From Candidatus Woesearchaeota archaeon (lineage in GTDB: Archaea > Nanobdellota > Nanobdellia > Woesearchaeales > DSVV01): a DNA stretch of 64,000 nucleotides. Made by a program: the position numbers and the translations under genes. Of the stretch, positions 1-8,136 are shown piece after piece; within the stretch, counting starts at the first letter, position 1, and the number at the start of each line of letters is the position of its first letter. A model generated the notes under the pieces. It did no database searches, was not told where the DNA came from, and saw nothing but the letters and a program-made list of their open reading frames with translations. Where the stretch lies: the NCBI GenBank assembly GCA_016192995.1, contig JACPTB010000006.1, forward strand, positions 69,687 through 133,686. Reading direction: 5' to 3'.

Positions 1-1
1 A

Positions 2-1579
2 GATGCTGCTGGAAACGCATGTGAACAAAGCGCAACAGCAGTTATCTCAGTCAATGAAAAACAACCGCCAGCTAATCTTTGTCCAACAGGAAATATTCAA
101 TTTACTCCTGAAAAGCCAAAGAAAGGAGATACTATGACCTTTACTGCTGTTAATATCAATGATGATGAGTTAGCAGACGAAAGTGTTACCTGCACATGGG
201 AAGTTAATGATAAAATAGCTTCAAATGAATGTACATTCGAATACACGGTAACCGATGAAACACAATTACATGTTGAATTGTATCTTTCAGATGGAGAACT
301 TGAATGTCTTTATCCACAGAATTTAGTAGATGAAGAATTCATTGATATTGTTATTGAGCCTGGCAACTTATGTCCAGTAGCGCCGATATTTCCAGAAGAG
401 AATCCTCTTTTCTTGACTAAAGGTGCAACACAGGAATTTGTTGCTCAATTTTTCGATCCAGATCAAAAACCAGAAGATAAACCAAGCTCTTGTCTTTGGC
501 AAGTTAATGGTGAATTCAAACTAGGTGCTGGTGCAAATGGATGTACTTTAACTGAAACATTTGATCAAGTTGGTCAATTTACGGTAGCTATGCAATTAAT
601 AACTGATCAAGTGGATGAAAATAACGAAGCATGCGCCTATGCAGATTCACGGCAAGTCGTTGTTGTTGAAGAACCAAATTCCTGTCCTGTTGGTAAGATT
701 GATTACACGCCAAAAGTAATCAAAGTTGGAGATGATATTACTTTTACTGCAGTTGAGGTAACAGATGCTCAAGGTGATGCACCTATTACCTGCACATGGG
801 AAGTTAATGATCAAAAAGTATCAGATCAATGTACATTCACGTTGCAGGATGCAGCAGTAGGTGATTATCACGTAGAATTATTTTTAGCTGACGCTAAAGC
901 TGCATGCGCTTATCCATTAAATGAAGTTGCTGAAGTTGATGTTACTGTTCCAACAGAACCTGAAAAACAACTATGTACTGCAATACTTGATGTTGTTCAG
1001 CAACAAACTGTTGAACCTGCAACGGTTGAATTCTCATGTGAAAACAGTAATGTACAGCCAAAAGGTACAAGCTTTACCTGTGCATGGGATTTAGGCGATG
1101 GCTCAGCAGAAACTAATAAAAATTTCAAGCATCAATATGCACTAGCAGGCAACTATCATGTTGGATTAAAGGTAACAACAGCTGATGGTACAACTTGTAA
1201 TGATTTGGCAGATATCAAAATTCAACATAAATCAGCTCCAGAAGAAGAGCCAAGAGAAGCCTTGGAATTAATTCAAGCAGACTTATTAAATGGTGAATTT
1301 TACTGCCCTGGCGAAGATGCAGAATTATTGCTTACTTTGCAGAATATTAGGGAAGATCCTTTAGAAGATCTAAAAACAACAGTGTATGTCACTGACTTGA
1401 ACGCATTTTGGCATGTAGGGGAATTTAATCTTAAAGTTAATGAAAAGAAAACAATCTTCATGCCATTGCATGTCCCTGATGATGCAGATCCAGGGGAATA
1501 TATTATTAGAGTATATGCAGGAAACGATGATTTAGCAAGAATCATCCATAGGCGTTTAGTCGTAGAAAAATGCCAGTAA
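2..1579 (+). CDS. PKD/Ig-like repeat surface protein, 5' truncated by window edge
   Basis: The reading frame is open from base 2, so the gene starts before the window; 525 residues are visible. It is built of Cys-containing beta-sandwich-like modules of about 95 residues. Two modules open with a CPxGxI motif followed by TFTAV and TCTWEVND; a more diverged module lies between them. Next comes a PKD-like module (CAWDLGDGS, then a YxLAGNYHVGLKV strand) and a C-terminal CARDB/NEW3-like domain of about 110 residues. No membrane anchor is visible at the C-terminus. Paired cysteines in each repeat suggest an extracellular, disulfide-stabilised protein. It probably acts in the cell envelope with the next two genes. 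The repeat nature is seen; adhesion or structural function is inferred. Confidence 0.75.
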   Translation, partial: DAAGNACEQSATAVISVNEKQPPANLCPTGNIQFTPEKPKKGDTMTFTAVNINDDELADESVTCTWEVNDKIASNECTFEYTVTDETQLHVELYLSDGELECLYPQNLVDEEFIDIVIEPGNLCPVAPIFPEENPLFLTKGATQEFVAQFFDPDQKPEDKPSSCLWQVNGEFKLGAGANGCTLTETFDQVGQFTVAMQLITDQVDENNEACAYADSRQVVVVEEPNSCPVGKIDYTPKVIKVGDDITFTAVEVTDAQGDAPITCTWEVNDQKVSDQCTFTLQDAAVGDYHVELFLADAKAACAYPLNEVAEVDVTVPTEPEKQLCTAILDVVQQQTVEPATVEFSCENSNVQPKGTSFTCAWDLGDGSAETNKNFKHQYALAGNYHVGLKVTTADGTTCNDLADIKIQHKSAPEEEPREALELIQADLLNGEFYCPGEDAELLLTLQNIREDPLEDLKTTVYVTDLNAFWHVGEFNLKVNEKKTIFMPLHVPDDADPGEYIIRVYAGNDDLARIIHRRLVVEKCQ

Positions 1580-1587
1580 ATTCACTA

Positions 1588-1622
1588 CTATTTATAAATG
1601 AAAGCACAATATTTATAAATAG
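1588..1622. repeat. AT-rich inverted repeat between surface genes
   Basis: Perfect 12 bp arms, CTATTTATAAAT and ATTTATAAATAG, are separated by 11 bp; a short nested AGCAC/GTGCT pair overlaps the right arm. It sits just after one stop codon and about 95 bp before the next start. Each arm also looks like a TATA box, so it could be a terminator, a promoter pair or both. Confidence 0.5.
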
Positions 1623-1715
1623 AGGTGCTTTTCCACTGCACAATGGTCAAAAGCCATAACTACTGGACAAGTAGTTACTCGTATGCTAATAATTGAGTAA
1701 TGGGGGTCATATAAA

Positions 1716-3164
1716 ATGATGAGAAAAATACTAAGTGTTTTGGTATTGCTCTTAGTGGTATTAATGGCAGTGCCTGTTAATACAGAAGCTAAAGTAGTAA
1801 CCACAAAATTGCCGTTACATATTGAATATGTAAAGATTAATGGCGACAAATTACATGAAAATGTGGAAACACAAAATCCACTAGCAATTGACGATCTCGA
1901 AAGAGAACAAGAAATTTCTGTGACGGTGCAAGTGACTGCAACAGGTGTCGAAGTTGATACCAATGGCGACGGTGTAACTGAACACGTTCCCGTTGACTTA
2001 GAAGATCTTGGCTTATATGCAAGCATTGGCGGTTTTGACATGCACAATGGTGAAATTACAGGATCTGAACAAGACCTTGAAGCAGACTTAGAAGATGGTC
2101 ACGCGCAAACATTCAAATTCACTATGAAGTTGCCTTATAACCTTGATCAAGGAGATTATGTTTTCTTTGTTCGAGCAAATGCTCGCGTTGCAAACGCAGA
2201 TGAAAAATTTGGTACTGTAGTTGTAGGGGATTTATTCCAACATACCTCATTAACAGTGACTAAAGAATATGCAATTACTGTTGATGCAAAAGACCATTCA
2301 GTAACTATTAAAGATGTTATGTTTTCACCTTCTTCAACCGTGAAAGCAGGTACAAGTTTATTAACCAAAGTACGGGTTAAAAACACTGGTAATATGGATG
2401 ATGAAGAAGGCGTTCAAGTTAAAGTAACTATTCCAGAACTTGGTTTAGAAGCAACTGATTGGTTAGAAAAACTTAATGAAGAAGAATCTTCAAGTTCAGA
2501 ACAATTATGGGTAATCATTCCAAAATGTACAAAAGCTGGAACATATGATGCTAAAGTTGATGTATATTTTGAAGATGGCGACCATAAAGCTTCAACCACA
2601 AAACAAATTACTGTTTATGAAAACGAAAACTGTGTTGAAGGCAAACAAGATGCTCCTCAAGAGCAGGAAACAACTGTTTTGACTGTCGGCACTGCAACTC
2701 AAAATGTAGTGAAAGGCCAAGCAGGAGTTGTGTATCCAGTAACTATTAGCAACATGGGTAAAACAGCAAAAACCTATGTAGTTAATGTTGATGGCTACCA
2801 AAATTGGGGGCAAGTTAGTGTTAGTCCTTCAAACGTTTTAGTAGTAAACCCAGGACAAGCAGCAGCATCATACGTTCATGTTGCAGCATTAGAAACCGCA
2901 ACACCAGGCGAACACATGTTCAGTGTTGTAGTTAACAGCGGTGCTGAACAACTAGAGCAGTTTGTGGTGAAAGCAAATGTCCAAGACAGTGGTAAAGCAG
3001 TTGCTCCAGTTGATGCAGGCAAAAGCACATCAGCGCGAGATGTTTTAACTGTTGTCTTAATCGTCTTAATCGTAGTGTTAGTATTGCTAGCATTAGTCAT
3101 TGGCTTTAATAAATTACGAAGCAAAAATGACGAAGATGAAGAAGACGACCAAACCTACTACTAA
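1716..3164 (+). CDS. Secreted, C-terminally anchored Ig-like surface protein (CARDB/NEW3-like)
   Basis: 482 residues. An N-terminal signal peptide (residues 1-25, hydrophobic VLVLLLVVLMAV) is followed by beta-rich domains. The part around residues 190-310 looks CARDB-like (KVRVKNTGNMDD) and the part around 325-430 NEW3-like (YPVTISNMGKTAKTYVV). A single C-terminal membrane helix (about 443-465) ends in a short acidic cytoplasmic tail. The topology is a pseudoperiplasmic protein anchored by its C-terminus, like archaeal COG1361/COG1470 S-layer-associated proteins. A GGGGGT sequence precedes the ATG. Its neighbours are also envelope proteins, so a shared envelope operon is likely. Exact function unknown. 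Confidence 0.75.
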   Translation: MMRKILSVLVLLLVVLMAVPVNTEAKVVTTKLPLHIEYVKINGDKLHENVETQNPLAIDDLEREQEISVTVQVTATGVEVDTNGDGVTEHVPVDLEDLGLYASIGGFDMHNGEITGSEQDLEADLEDGHAQTFKFTMKLPYNLDQGDYVFFVRANARVANADEKFGTVVVGDLFQHTSLTVTKEYAITVDAKDHSVTIKDVMFSPSSTVKAGTSLLTKVRVKNTGNMDDEEGVQVKVTIPELGLEATDWLEKLNEEESSSSEQLWVIIPKCTKAGTYDAKVDVYFEDGDHKASTTKQITVYENENCVEGKQDAPQEQETTVLTVGTATQNVVKGQAGVVYPVTISNMGKTAKTYVVNVDGYQNWGQVSVSPSNVLVVNPGQAAASYVHVAALETATPGEHMFSVVVNSGAEQLEQFVVKANVQDSGKAVAPVDAGKSTSARDVLTVVLIVLIVVLVLLALVIGFNKLRSKNDEDEEDDQTYY

Positions 3165-3240
3165 AATGTAGGTTCTTTTTTTATTTAATTTTTATTTAGA
3201 TTCAATAAGATCAAATATGATCTCCAATCTCAATTATGCG

Positions 3241-3272
3241 GGGAATATTATTCCCTTTTATTTTATTTATTT
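3241..3272 (+). terminator. Hairpin plus T-rich tract
   Basis: GGGAATA and TATTCCC form a 7 bp stem followed by TTTTATTTTATTTATTT. It lies about 75 bp downstream of the surface-protein stop codon. A second T-rich tract directly after that stop (about 3175-3195) could also terminate transcription. Confidence 0.45.
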
Positions 3273-3307
3273 CAAGATAATCAGTTTAATTAGTTTCATT
3301 AAAGTGG

Positions 3308-5380
3308 GTGTTATGGGTGTTAAGAGGGTTAAGATTACAAAAAAAGAGTTCTAGGCATTTCTTCACTATAATAATAGGTATCTCCTTATGGTTATTATTG
3401 TTAGTATCATCTCCTTCTTTAGTTGCTGGTCAAGATGATTTTACTGCAGTTACTTCTCCTTCAATAATTAATGCATGCGCTTGTAATACCCACAGCAGTA
3501 AAATCAGTATATTGAATACCGGAGAAATTGAGATACATTATCTTGTTCGCACAGAAGGAGAAAACCAAGAGCTTATCGCCCTTGCAAATCCGCAGTTTCT
3601 GTTAAAGCCATCTCAATCCAAAGAAGTTTTTTCGTTTATTAAAGTTCCTTGTGATACTTATAATTCATTTGATATCACGACATTAATTCAGACAGGTTTT
3701 GGCACAACAAAAGAGATTAAACAAACAATTCAGCCTATTGCCTGTGAATCTGCTTCATTGTTCGTTGATAAAGAGGATCAAGTAACCAATGCTTGTACAC
3801 CTGTCGTGTATAAACTTACTGTAAGAAATAGTATGAATTATTTGCAGGTATTGGAATTGAGCTTAAATCTCAAGCCGGAATATTATCGTTTAACGCATAA
3901 TCCTGTTGTCCTAGCGCCTTATGAAACAAAAGAAGCATTCTTGTATGTAACACTGCCTTGTGAATTTGCAGAAAAAGCATCGTTCACTTTAACAGCAAAA
4001 GACCAAGCTACTAAAAATCTTCAGACACTTCCTTTGAGTATTAGTATTAACCAAGGTTCTTATGGTTATGCTTTAGATACAGGGATGCTTATCACACCAA
4101 GCAATGATTCAGAAACTGTCTCATTTAATTATGTGTCTGCACAAGATCCAAGCTATAAAGTTTGTGAAAACACCAATACTATAATTCCTGTTAAATTAGG
4201 AAATACTGGTTATCTTTACAATGGTTACAAAGTGAGTATTAATCCAGGACAGTCATGGTTAGGATATGATGCTTCATATTTCTGGCTTCTTCCATCTCAA
4301 CAATATATTACTCCATTATATGTTCAGCCTCAAGGAAAAGATCGTGGTGATTATAATCTTGACCTTGTAGCAACATCGTATAAAGGAGATCTTTCTTATA
4401 AAATTCCTTTGCAGATTTCTGTAGTGAAATGTGAAGAAGTTTCAGCAGAGGTCAACGCAAAGCAATTTAAACAGCGTTTAATGATAAGTTTGCTTTTGTT
4501 TATATTATTGTTATTGATTATAGTAGTGCTTCTCGTCATAATTATTAAGAGAAGAAAAGCTCAAAAGCTTCATCCAATTGCAGAAGAATACTATAAAGAA
4601 CAAGAGAAAAGTAAAGAACAAGAGAAAAAACAGGAAAAAGTAGTTGCTTCCGCAATAGGATGGAAAGTTGTTGGCATTATAATGCTGATGTTGCTTGTCC
4701 TTGGTTTAATAGCATTAGCTTTTTTCAAATTTGCAACTCCTTCAAAGATTAATGAGTTTCGCAAAGATTTGCGAGAAAAGTTTGCAGGAAAAGATAATGT
4801 AACAGCAGCAGATAAAAAAATTAATATTTCATCAGTAGAAAAACTTCCAACAAAACCATCCAACATTACTAAAGACCTTCTTCAAAAAAAGGAATCAGAA
4901 AAGAAACCTGTCGAATTGTATGATCCTCAGAAAAAATACAAATTAAACGAAACACAGCTCAAAGTATTATATCACGAAATGTACGAAGATAAACCTTATA
5001 ATCTATTTTTGGATAGTTATTTTGTTGATGCTGATGAAGATTATTTAGTGATAACTCATTCACCGGTTAAAAATCTCAGTATTTATATGGATGGAACGTA
5101 TGTGAAAGTAATGCCAGACAAAAACTTTGTTGGTGAACGGAGAGTGGTATTCACTGCAGATGATAGCAAAGGAGGCGTTGCATACTCTCCAGAATTTATT
5201 TTCGTTGTTAAACCAATCCCGGAATTCATAACAAAAGCAGGCAGGAATATGCCTGGTATTATAACTACTGTTATCATCTTAATAATATTAGGAGCAATAA
5301 TTCTTTTGCTATGGATGAAACCGCCAAAGCAGCCAATAGTTAAGAAACAACCGAAGAATGGAATAGAGTTTGACTTATAG
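3308..5380 (+). CDS. Multi-span membrane protein with Ig-like ectodomain
   Basis: 690 residues from a GTG start; the start is uncertain because there is no clear ribosome binding site. A signal or anchor helix at about residues 20-40 is followed by about 350 residues of Cys-containing beta-rich ectodomain (NEW3-like repeats). Two membrane helices flank a Lys/Glu-rich cytoplasmic loop (about 397-420 and 457-480). Then comes a second extracellular module (about 550-650, Ig-like, YFVDADEDYLVITHSP) and a last membrane helix near 660-680. The gene follows two other surface-protein genes. Its stop codon lies within a 7 bp duplication made by the repeat element that follows. Role in the envelope inferred; molecular function unknown. 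Confidence 0.7.
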   Translation: MLWVLRGLRLQKKSSRHFFTIIIGISLWLLLLVSSPSLVAGQDDFTAVTSPSIINACACNTHSSKISILNTGEIEIHYLVRTEGENQELIALANPQFLLKPSQSKEVFSFIKVPCDTYNSFDITTLIQTGFGTTKEIKQTIQPIACESASLFVDKEDQVTNACTPVVYKLTVRNSMNYLQVLELSLNLKPEYYRLTHNPVVLAPYETKEAFLYVTLPCEFAEKASFTLTAKDQATKNLQTLPLSISINQGSYGYALDTGMLITPSNDSETVSFNYVSAQDPSYKVCENTNTIIPVKLGNTGYLYNGYKVSINPGQSWLGYDASYFWLLPSQQYITPLYVQPQGKDRGDYNLDLVATSYKGDLSYKIPLQISVVKCEEVSAEVNAKQFKQRLMISLLLFILLLLIIVVLLVIIIKRRKAQKLHPIAEEYYKEQEKSKEQEKKQEKVVASAIGWKVVGIIMLMLLVLGLIALAFFKFATPSKINEFRKDLREKFAGKDNVTAADKKINISSVEKLPTKPSNITKDLLQKKESEKKPVELYDPQKKYKLNETQLKVLYHEMYEDKPYNLFLDSYFVDADEDYLVITHSPVKNLSIYMDGTYVKVMPDKNFVGERRVVFTADDSKGGVAYSPEFIFVVKPIPEFITKAGRNMPGIITTVIILIILGAIILLLWMKPPKQPIVKKQPKNGIEFDL

Positions 5381-5383
5381 TTC

Positions 5384-5545
5384 GGCTCTGCCCCGAATCT
5401 CGGCATAGCCTCGGTTTTGGTGCCGTGATTATCCCCCTTGTTTATAATAAGGAAAAAATTCCCATTGGAATTCCCTTTTTTCTCACTTATTAATTAGAAG
5501 GATAATCACAGGTATGGCACCAAAAACTACATTCGGGGCAGAGCC
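5384..5545 (+). mobile_element. Family A palindromic element, copy A1 (MITE-like)
   Basis: 162 bp imperfect palindrome with 15 bp terminal inverted repeats GGCTCTGCCCCGAAT/ATTCGGGGCAGAGCC. The 7 bp sequence ATAGTTC flanks it directly on both sides (5377-5383 and 5546-5552), a perfect target-site duplication that includes the stop codon of the gene before it. Inner paired arms are TTTTGGTGCC/GGCACCAAAA and GTGATTATC/GATAATCAC. The left arm carries the extra module CTCGGCATAGCCTCGG. No coding capacity. It lies just upstream of the tRNA-Trp promoter. Confidence 0.85.
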
Positions 5546-5559
5546 ATAGTTCTTAAAAA

Positions 5560-5569
5560 CATTTAAATA
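5560..5569 (+). promoter_or_regulatory. TATA box of tRNA-Trp
   Basis: CATTTAAATA lies about 30 bp upstream of the tRNA gene, the expected archaeal TATA spacing. It begins 14 bp after the end of element A1. Confidence 0.55.
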
Positions 5570-5595
5570 CGCTGGCTTATTTTTTAATTAAAGAA

Positions 5596-5724
5596 GGGGA
5601 TATCGTCTAACCTGGCCAGGATAAGTGGCTCCAGTTGTGGAGCGATGAGCTATAGGTTGATTATAGCAATGATAATCTGATCAGAAGACACCACTGGGTC
5701 TGAGTTCGAATCTCAGTATCCCCA
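5596..5724 (+). tRNA. tRNA-Trp (CCA) with 55 bp intron
   Basis: Acceptor arms GGGGATA/TATCCCC, anticodon stem AGTGG/CCACT and T-arm CTGAG-TTCGAAT-CTCAG all pair. The anticodon is CCA at 5631-5633. An intron of about 55 bp (about 5635-5689) sits at the canonical position after base 37. It contains GCGATGA and CTGA, which resemble box C and box D; archaeal tRNA-Trp introns are known to carry box C/D guide RNAs. I could not match a guide to a target. Discriminator base A; CCA is not encoded. Confidence 0.9.
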
Positions 5725-5752
5725 TATTTATTTTAATCTCGAGGTGGAAAAC

Positions 5753-6349
5753 GTGAAAAAAATAGCAGTTTTTTTAGTAATAATGGCAGTAGCTCTTTTT
5801 TTGGTAAGTTGTAATAAAGAAGAAACAAAGAAAGAATCAGATGCAGTTAAGGAAATTCAGCCAGCTCAAGCAAAAACAGACGAAACACCAGCAGCTAAAC
5901 AAACTACTGATGAAACAAAGACTGAAGAATCAAAAGCAACAACAGTAACAGATGATGAGGATGATGAAAGCGATCAAGAGGATGCAGATGATGTAGGTAC
6001 AAATGAGGTAGATGAATCAGAAACAAACACAACAACAGCAAATGGAGAACAAGTAACCAACCTAACCAGTGAAGTAAAGGCAGAAGAAAAAATAGCAGGT
6101 TGTACTGATTCAGATAATGGAAAAGATTACAATGTCATGGGTACGGTCACCTTAAAAAATGGTTATAAAGAATCAGATCAATGCAGTACCAACACTAACA
6201 CACCTAATAAACTGTATGAAAAGTATTGTAAAGGAGATACGTACCTAACTGAAGGTTATACCTGCGAATATGGTTGTATGGCAGGAGCATGTGTTGCAGA
6301 TGACGATGAAACTAATGTTGAGGAGCAGCCAACTAATTCCACACAATAA
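5753..6349 (+). CDS. Acidic lipoprotein with Cys-rich C-terminus
   Basis: About 198 residues from the GTG at 5753, chosen because GAGGTG lies 6 bp upstream; an in-frame GTG at 5744 overlaps that ribosome binding site. The N-terminus is a lipoprotein signal (KKIAVFLVIMAVALFLVSC) with a lipobox ending LVSC. A long Glu/Asp/Thr/Lys-rich low-complexity stalk (about 20-110) leads to a small module of about 70 residues with six cysteines (CTDSDNGKDYNVMGTV, then CEYGCMAGACV). That module resembles short Cys-rich domains of archaeal secreted proteins. Function unknown. It follows tRNA-Trp and overlaps the convergent DUF192 gene by 17 bp. Confidence 0.65.
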   Translation: MKKIAVFLVIMAVALFLVSCNKEETKKESDAVKEIQPAQAKTDETPAAKQTTDETKTEESKATTVTDDEDDESDQEDADDVGTNEVDESETNTTTANGEQVTNLTSEVKAEEKIAGCTDSDNGKDYNVMGTVTLKNGYKESDQCSTNTNTPNKLYEKYCKGDTYLTEGYTCEYGCMAGACVADDDETNVEEQPTNSTQ

Positions 6350-6674
6350 TATCTTTTTCTTTTGTTTTTGTTTTTCTAATTATTCCAGCTTTTAATTCGA
6401 TGACATATTGTGCTTTTCTTTGTGGTTTATACAGAGTAAATGGCCTAAAATTTTCTTTTAGTTCAACAACTTGTTTCTTTTGATTTAAATAAATAATATC
6501 AATCGGGTAAAACACAAACCACATATGAAGTGGAATAATCTTTTCCTCATTAAAAACAAAGATAAGATTTTGGTGTTTTTTGAACATTAAGCCACAGGCT
6601 TTGCTCAATAAGGTTTTACAGACGTTATACTTTTTACCCAGGGTTGTTTTTTTAGTATCATTGTTAATAGGCAT
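6333..6674 (-). CDS. DUF192 family protein
   Basis: 113 residues. Family hallmarks are visible: CGLMFK near residue 27, PLHMWFVFYPIDIIYLNQKKQVV in the middle (the HMxF then PIDxxYL pattern), and VIELKAG near the C-terminus. DUF192 (COG1430) proteins are small beta-barrel proteins, often secreted, with no established biochemical role. No signal peptide is evident here. Its 3' end overlaps the convergent lipoprotein gene, and it is divergent from the glutaredoxin gene. Confidence 0.8.
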   Translation of the reverse strand: MPINNDTKKTTLGKKYNVCKTLLSKACGLMFKKHQNLIFVFNEEKIIPLHMWFVFYPIDIIYLNQKKQVVELKENFRPFTLYKPQRKAQYVIELKAGIIRKTKTKEKDIIVWN

Positions 6675-6695
6675 AGAATCATCTATAAGGAAAAA

Positions 6696-6705
6696 GTATA
6701 TAAAT
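6696..6705 (+). promoter_or_regulatory. TATA box of glutaredoxin gene
   Basis: GTATATAAAT lies 31 bp before the chosen ATG, so transcription would start about 10 bases before it. This argues against the upstream in-frame starts at 6580 and 6712. Confidence 0.6.
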
Positions 6706-6735
6706 TATCCTATGGTGCTTATCCATGGTGATACT

Positions 6736-6975
6736 ATGGATAAGCACAAAGTAACAGTTTATTCAACTAAAACATGTCCTTGGTGTGATAAATTAAAATC
6801 TTATCTTACCTCAAAAAAAGTTAAATTTCAGGTTATTGATGTTGGAGAAAACCAAGAACAAGCAGAAGAGATGGTGCGAAAATCAGGGCAAATGGGTGTT
6901 CCTGTAACAGACATAGATGGAAAAATAATTGTCGGTTTTGATCAAGATGAAATAGATAAAGTATTAGGATTATAA
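6736..6975 (+). CDS. Glutaredoxin-like thiol-disulfide protein
   Basis: 79 residues from the ATG at 6736, preceded by GGTGAT and a well-placed TATA box. Thioredoxin fold with redox motif CPWC (about residue 13) in VTVYSTKTCPWCDKLKSYL, cis-proline in GVPVTDIDG, and GFDQDEIDKVL at the end as in NrdH/Grx-like archaeal proteins. It probably reduces disulfides or serves as an electron donor in the cytoplasm. The reading frame could start further upstream but that region encodes nothing typical of the family. Downstream is a nested pair of repeat elements. Confidence 0.85.
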   Translation: MDKHKVTVYSTKTCPWCDKLKSYLTSKKVKFQVIDVGENQEQAEEMVRKSGQMGVPVTDIDGKIIVGFDQDEIDKVLGL

Positions 6976-6992
6976 TTATTCTTTATTTTACA

Positions 6993-7317
6993 GTACGTAA
7001 TAAGTCTGGGGTTTTAGCGCCTACATTCTTGGTTCTGTCCTGAATGAAGTTTTTGGTGCCATGCTTGTGATTATCCTTCAAATTAATACGTGGGAAAAAA
7101 GGAAATTACAATGGGAATTTTTTCCTTGTTATAAATAAGTGAGATAATCACGGCACCAAAATCGAGGCTATGCCGAGATTCAGGACAGAACCCCATTTTG
7201 TGAAGCTCTTCTTAAATTCACTTTGGGGATTTTTCGGAGTGCCAGAGAGAAAAATCCAATCGAAAACCACTTAAAAAGCTGAACCGGCGCTAAAACTAAA
7301 GAAGACTTATTACGTAC
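6993..7317 (+). mobile_element. Core-loop element, family B copy B1, interrupted by A3
   Basis: Outer arms GTACGTAATAAGTCT and AGACTTATTACGTAC pair, as do GTTTTAGCGCC/GGCGCTAAAAC. The core contains GTGAAGCTCTT, the hairpin GGATTTTT-CGGAGTGCCAGAGAG-AAAAATCC, and AAGCTGAACC. A complete family A element (7031-7192) interrupts the left arm between 7030 and 7193. Without it the element is about 163 bp, close to the other B copies. Its right end supplies the first base of the stop codon (7317-7319) of the gene to the right. Confidence 0.85.
7031..7192 (-). mobile_element. Family A element copy A3, nested inside B1
   Basis: 162 bp with termini GGTTCTGTCCTGAA/TTCAGGACAGAACC, compensatory relative to A1 (two base-pair changes kept paired). 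The subterminal module CGAGGCTATGCCGAG and the inner GTGATTATC/GATAATCAC arms are present. Flanks CATTCTT (left) and CCATTTTG (right) may be a degraded target duplication. Motif strand is minus relative to A1. Confidence 0.85.
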
Positions 7318-8048
7318 TATTCAAAAGTAAAACTCCATTTATTTTGTGCGTTAAGAACTCCTTCTCTTATATTTCCATTTCCGTCCCGATAAAAGAAGGT
7401 AATTTGAAAAGGCTCAAAAATTTGAAAAAAATTATGCACTTTCCGGGCAAAAATATAGCTTTTTTTGCATGTTTTTTGAAGATTGCAATCTAAACTGAAT
7501 TTTCCTCGTGAGCTTACATGGTTTTGTCCATAACCAGGTTCAAATTCAAAAACATCATAAGATAATTTCCCAACACCATCTTCGTCATAGAGATCAATAA
7601 CAAAATTAATCTCTCCAATTTCAGGGTATATGTTATAAGTTCTTTGTAAATAGACTTTTCCTTGCGGATTGTGGTCTTGGGTAAGTCTTTTATCAGTGTT
7701 TGTTGGATAAAAATTATAATTGAACCCGCCTTGGCGATCTACATATTTTGGTCGTACGCCCCATTTGCTTTCAGTCTGCACAGGTCTTTTTGAATCCCAC
7801 TCTGTAGCATCATAATCTACTCCATAAGGTTGAGAATATTGATTTCCTGCAGTATTTTGATAGAATCCAACACTATTAGTTCTTTTACTTTGATCAGGCG
7901 CTACATAATGCCAGTCATAAACGACATTTCCTGTTATCTCTGCGTTCTGTTGTGTTGTTTTAGAATAAGTTTTTATGACTATGAACATAATAATAACTAT
8001 GATCAATATAGCTACTATTGCTTTAATAGCACTGTAGTCCTTTTTCAT
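7317..8048 (-). CDS. Membrane-anchored protein of unknown function
   Basis: About 243 residues from the ATG at 8048, which has GAGG a few bases upstream. One N-terminal membrane helix (about 8-28, IKAIVAILIIVIIMFIVIKTYS) is followed by an aromatic-rich, probably extracytoplasmic domain with many Tyr/Asn/Gly (DYDATEW, GGFNYNFYPTNT, EINFVIDLYDEDGVGKLSYDVFEFEPGYG). The second half has a beta-sandwich look with one pair of cysteines (SLDCNLQKTCKKS). I do not recognise the family. Its stop codon touches the end of element B1, so the C-terminus may have been changed by that insertion. Confidence 0.6.
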   Translation of the reverse strand: MKKDYSAIKAIVAILIIVIIMFIVIKTYSKTTQQNAEITGNVVYDWHYVAPDQSKRTNSVGFYQNTAGNQYSQPYGVDYDATEWDSKRPVQTESKWGVRPKYVDRQGGFNYNFYPTNTDKRLTQDHNPQGKVYLQRTYNIYPEIGEINFVIDLYDEDGVGKLSYDVFEFEPGYGQNHVSSRGKFSLDCNLQKTCKKSYIFARKVHNFFQIFEPFQITFFYRDGNGNIREGVLNAQNKWSFTFE

Positions 8049-8105
8049 GAACATCCTCTTTTTATGTTGTATTTGGAATGTTATTATTTATAAATATTGC
8101 TGTAA

Positions 8106-8114
8106 CTTTAAATA
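8106..8114 (+). promoter_or_regulatory. TATA box of folP-folK gene
   Basis: CTTTAAATA is centred about 27 bp before the ATG at 8137, indicating a leaderless transcript. Confidence 0.55.
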
Positions 8115-8136
8115 GATTTAAGTCTTTCTATAAGAA

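Noticed and set aside
1613-2047. Minus-strand frame opposite the second surface-protein gene
   Set aside because: It mirrors a well-supported plus-strand gene and has no family features or ribosome binding site.
6580-6735. N-terminal extension of the glutaredoxin
   Set aside because: A TATA box lies inside it at 6696-6705 and the encoded residues match nothing in the family.
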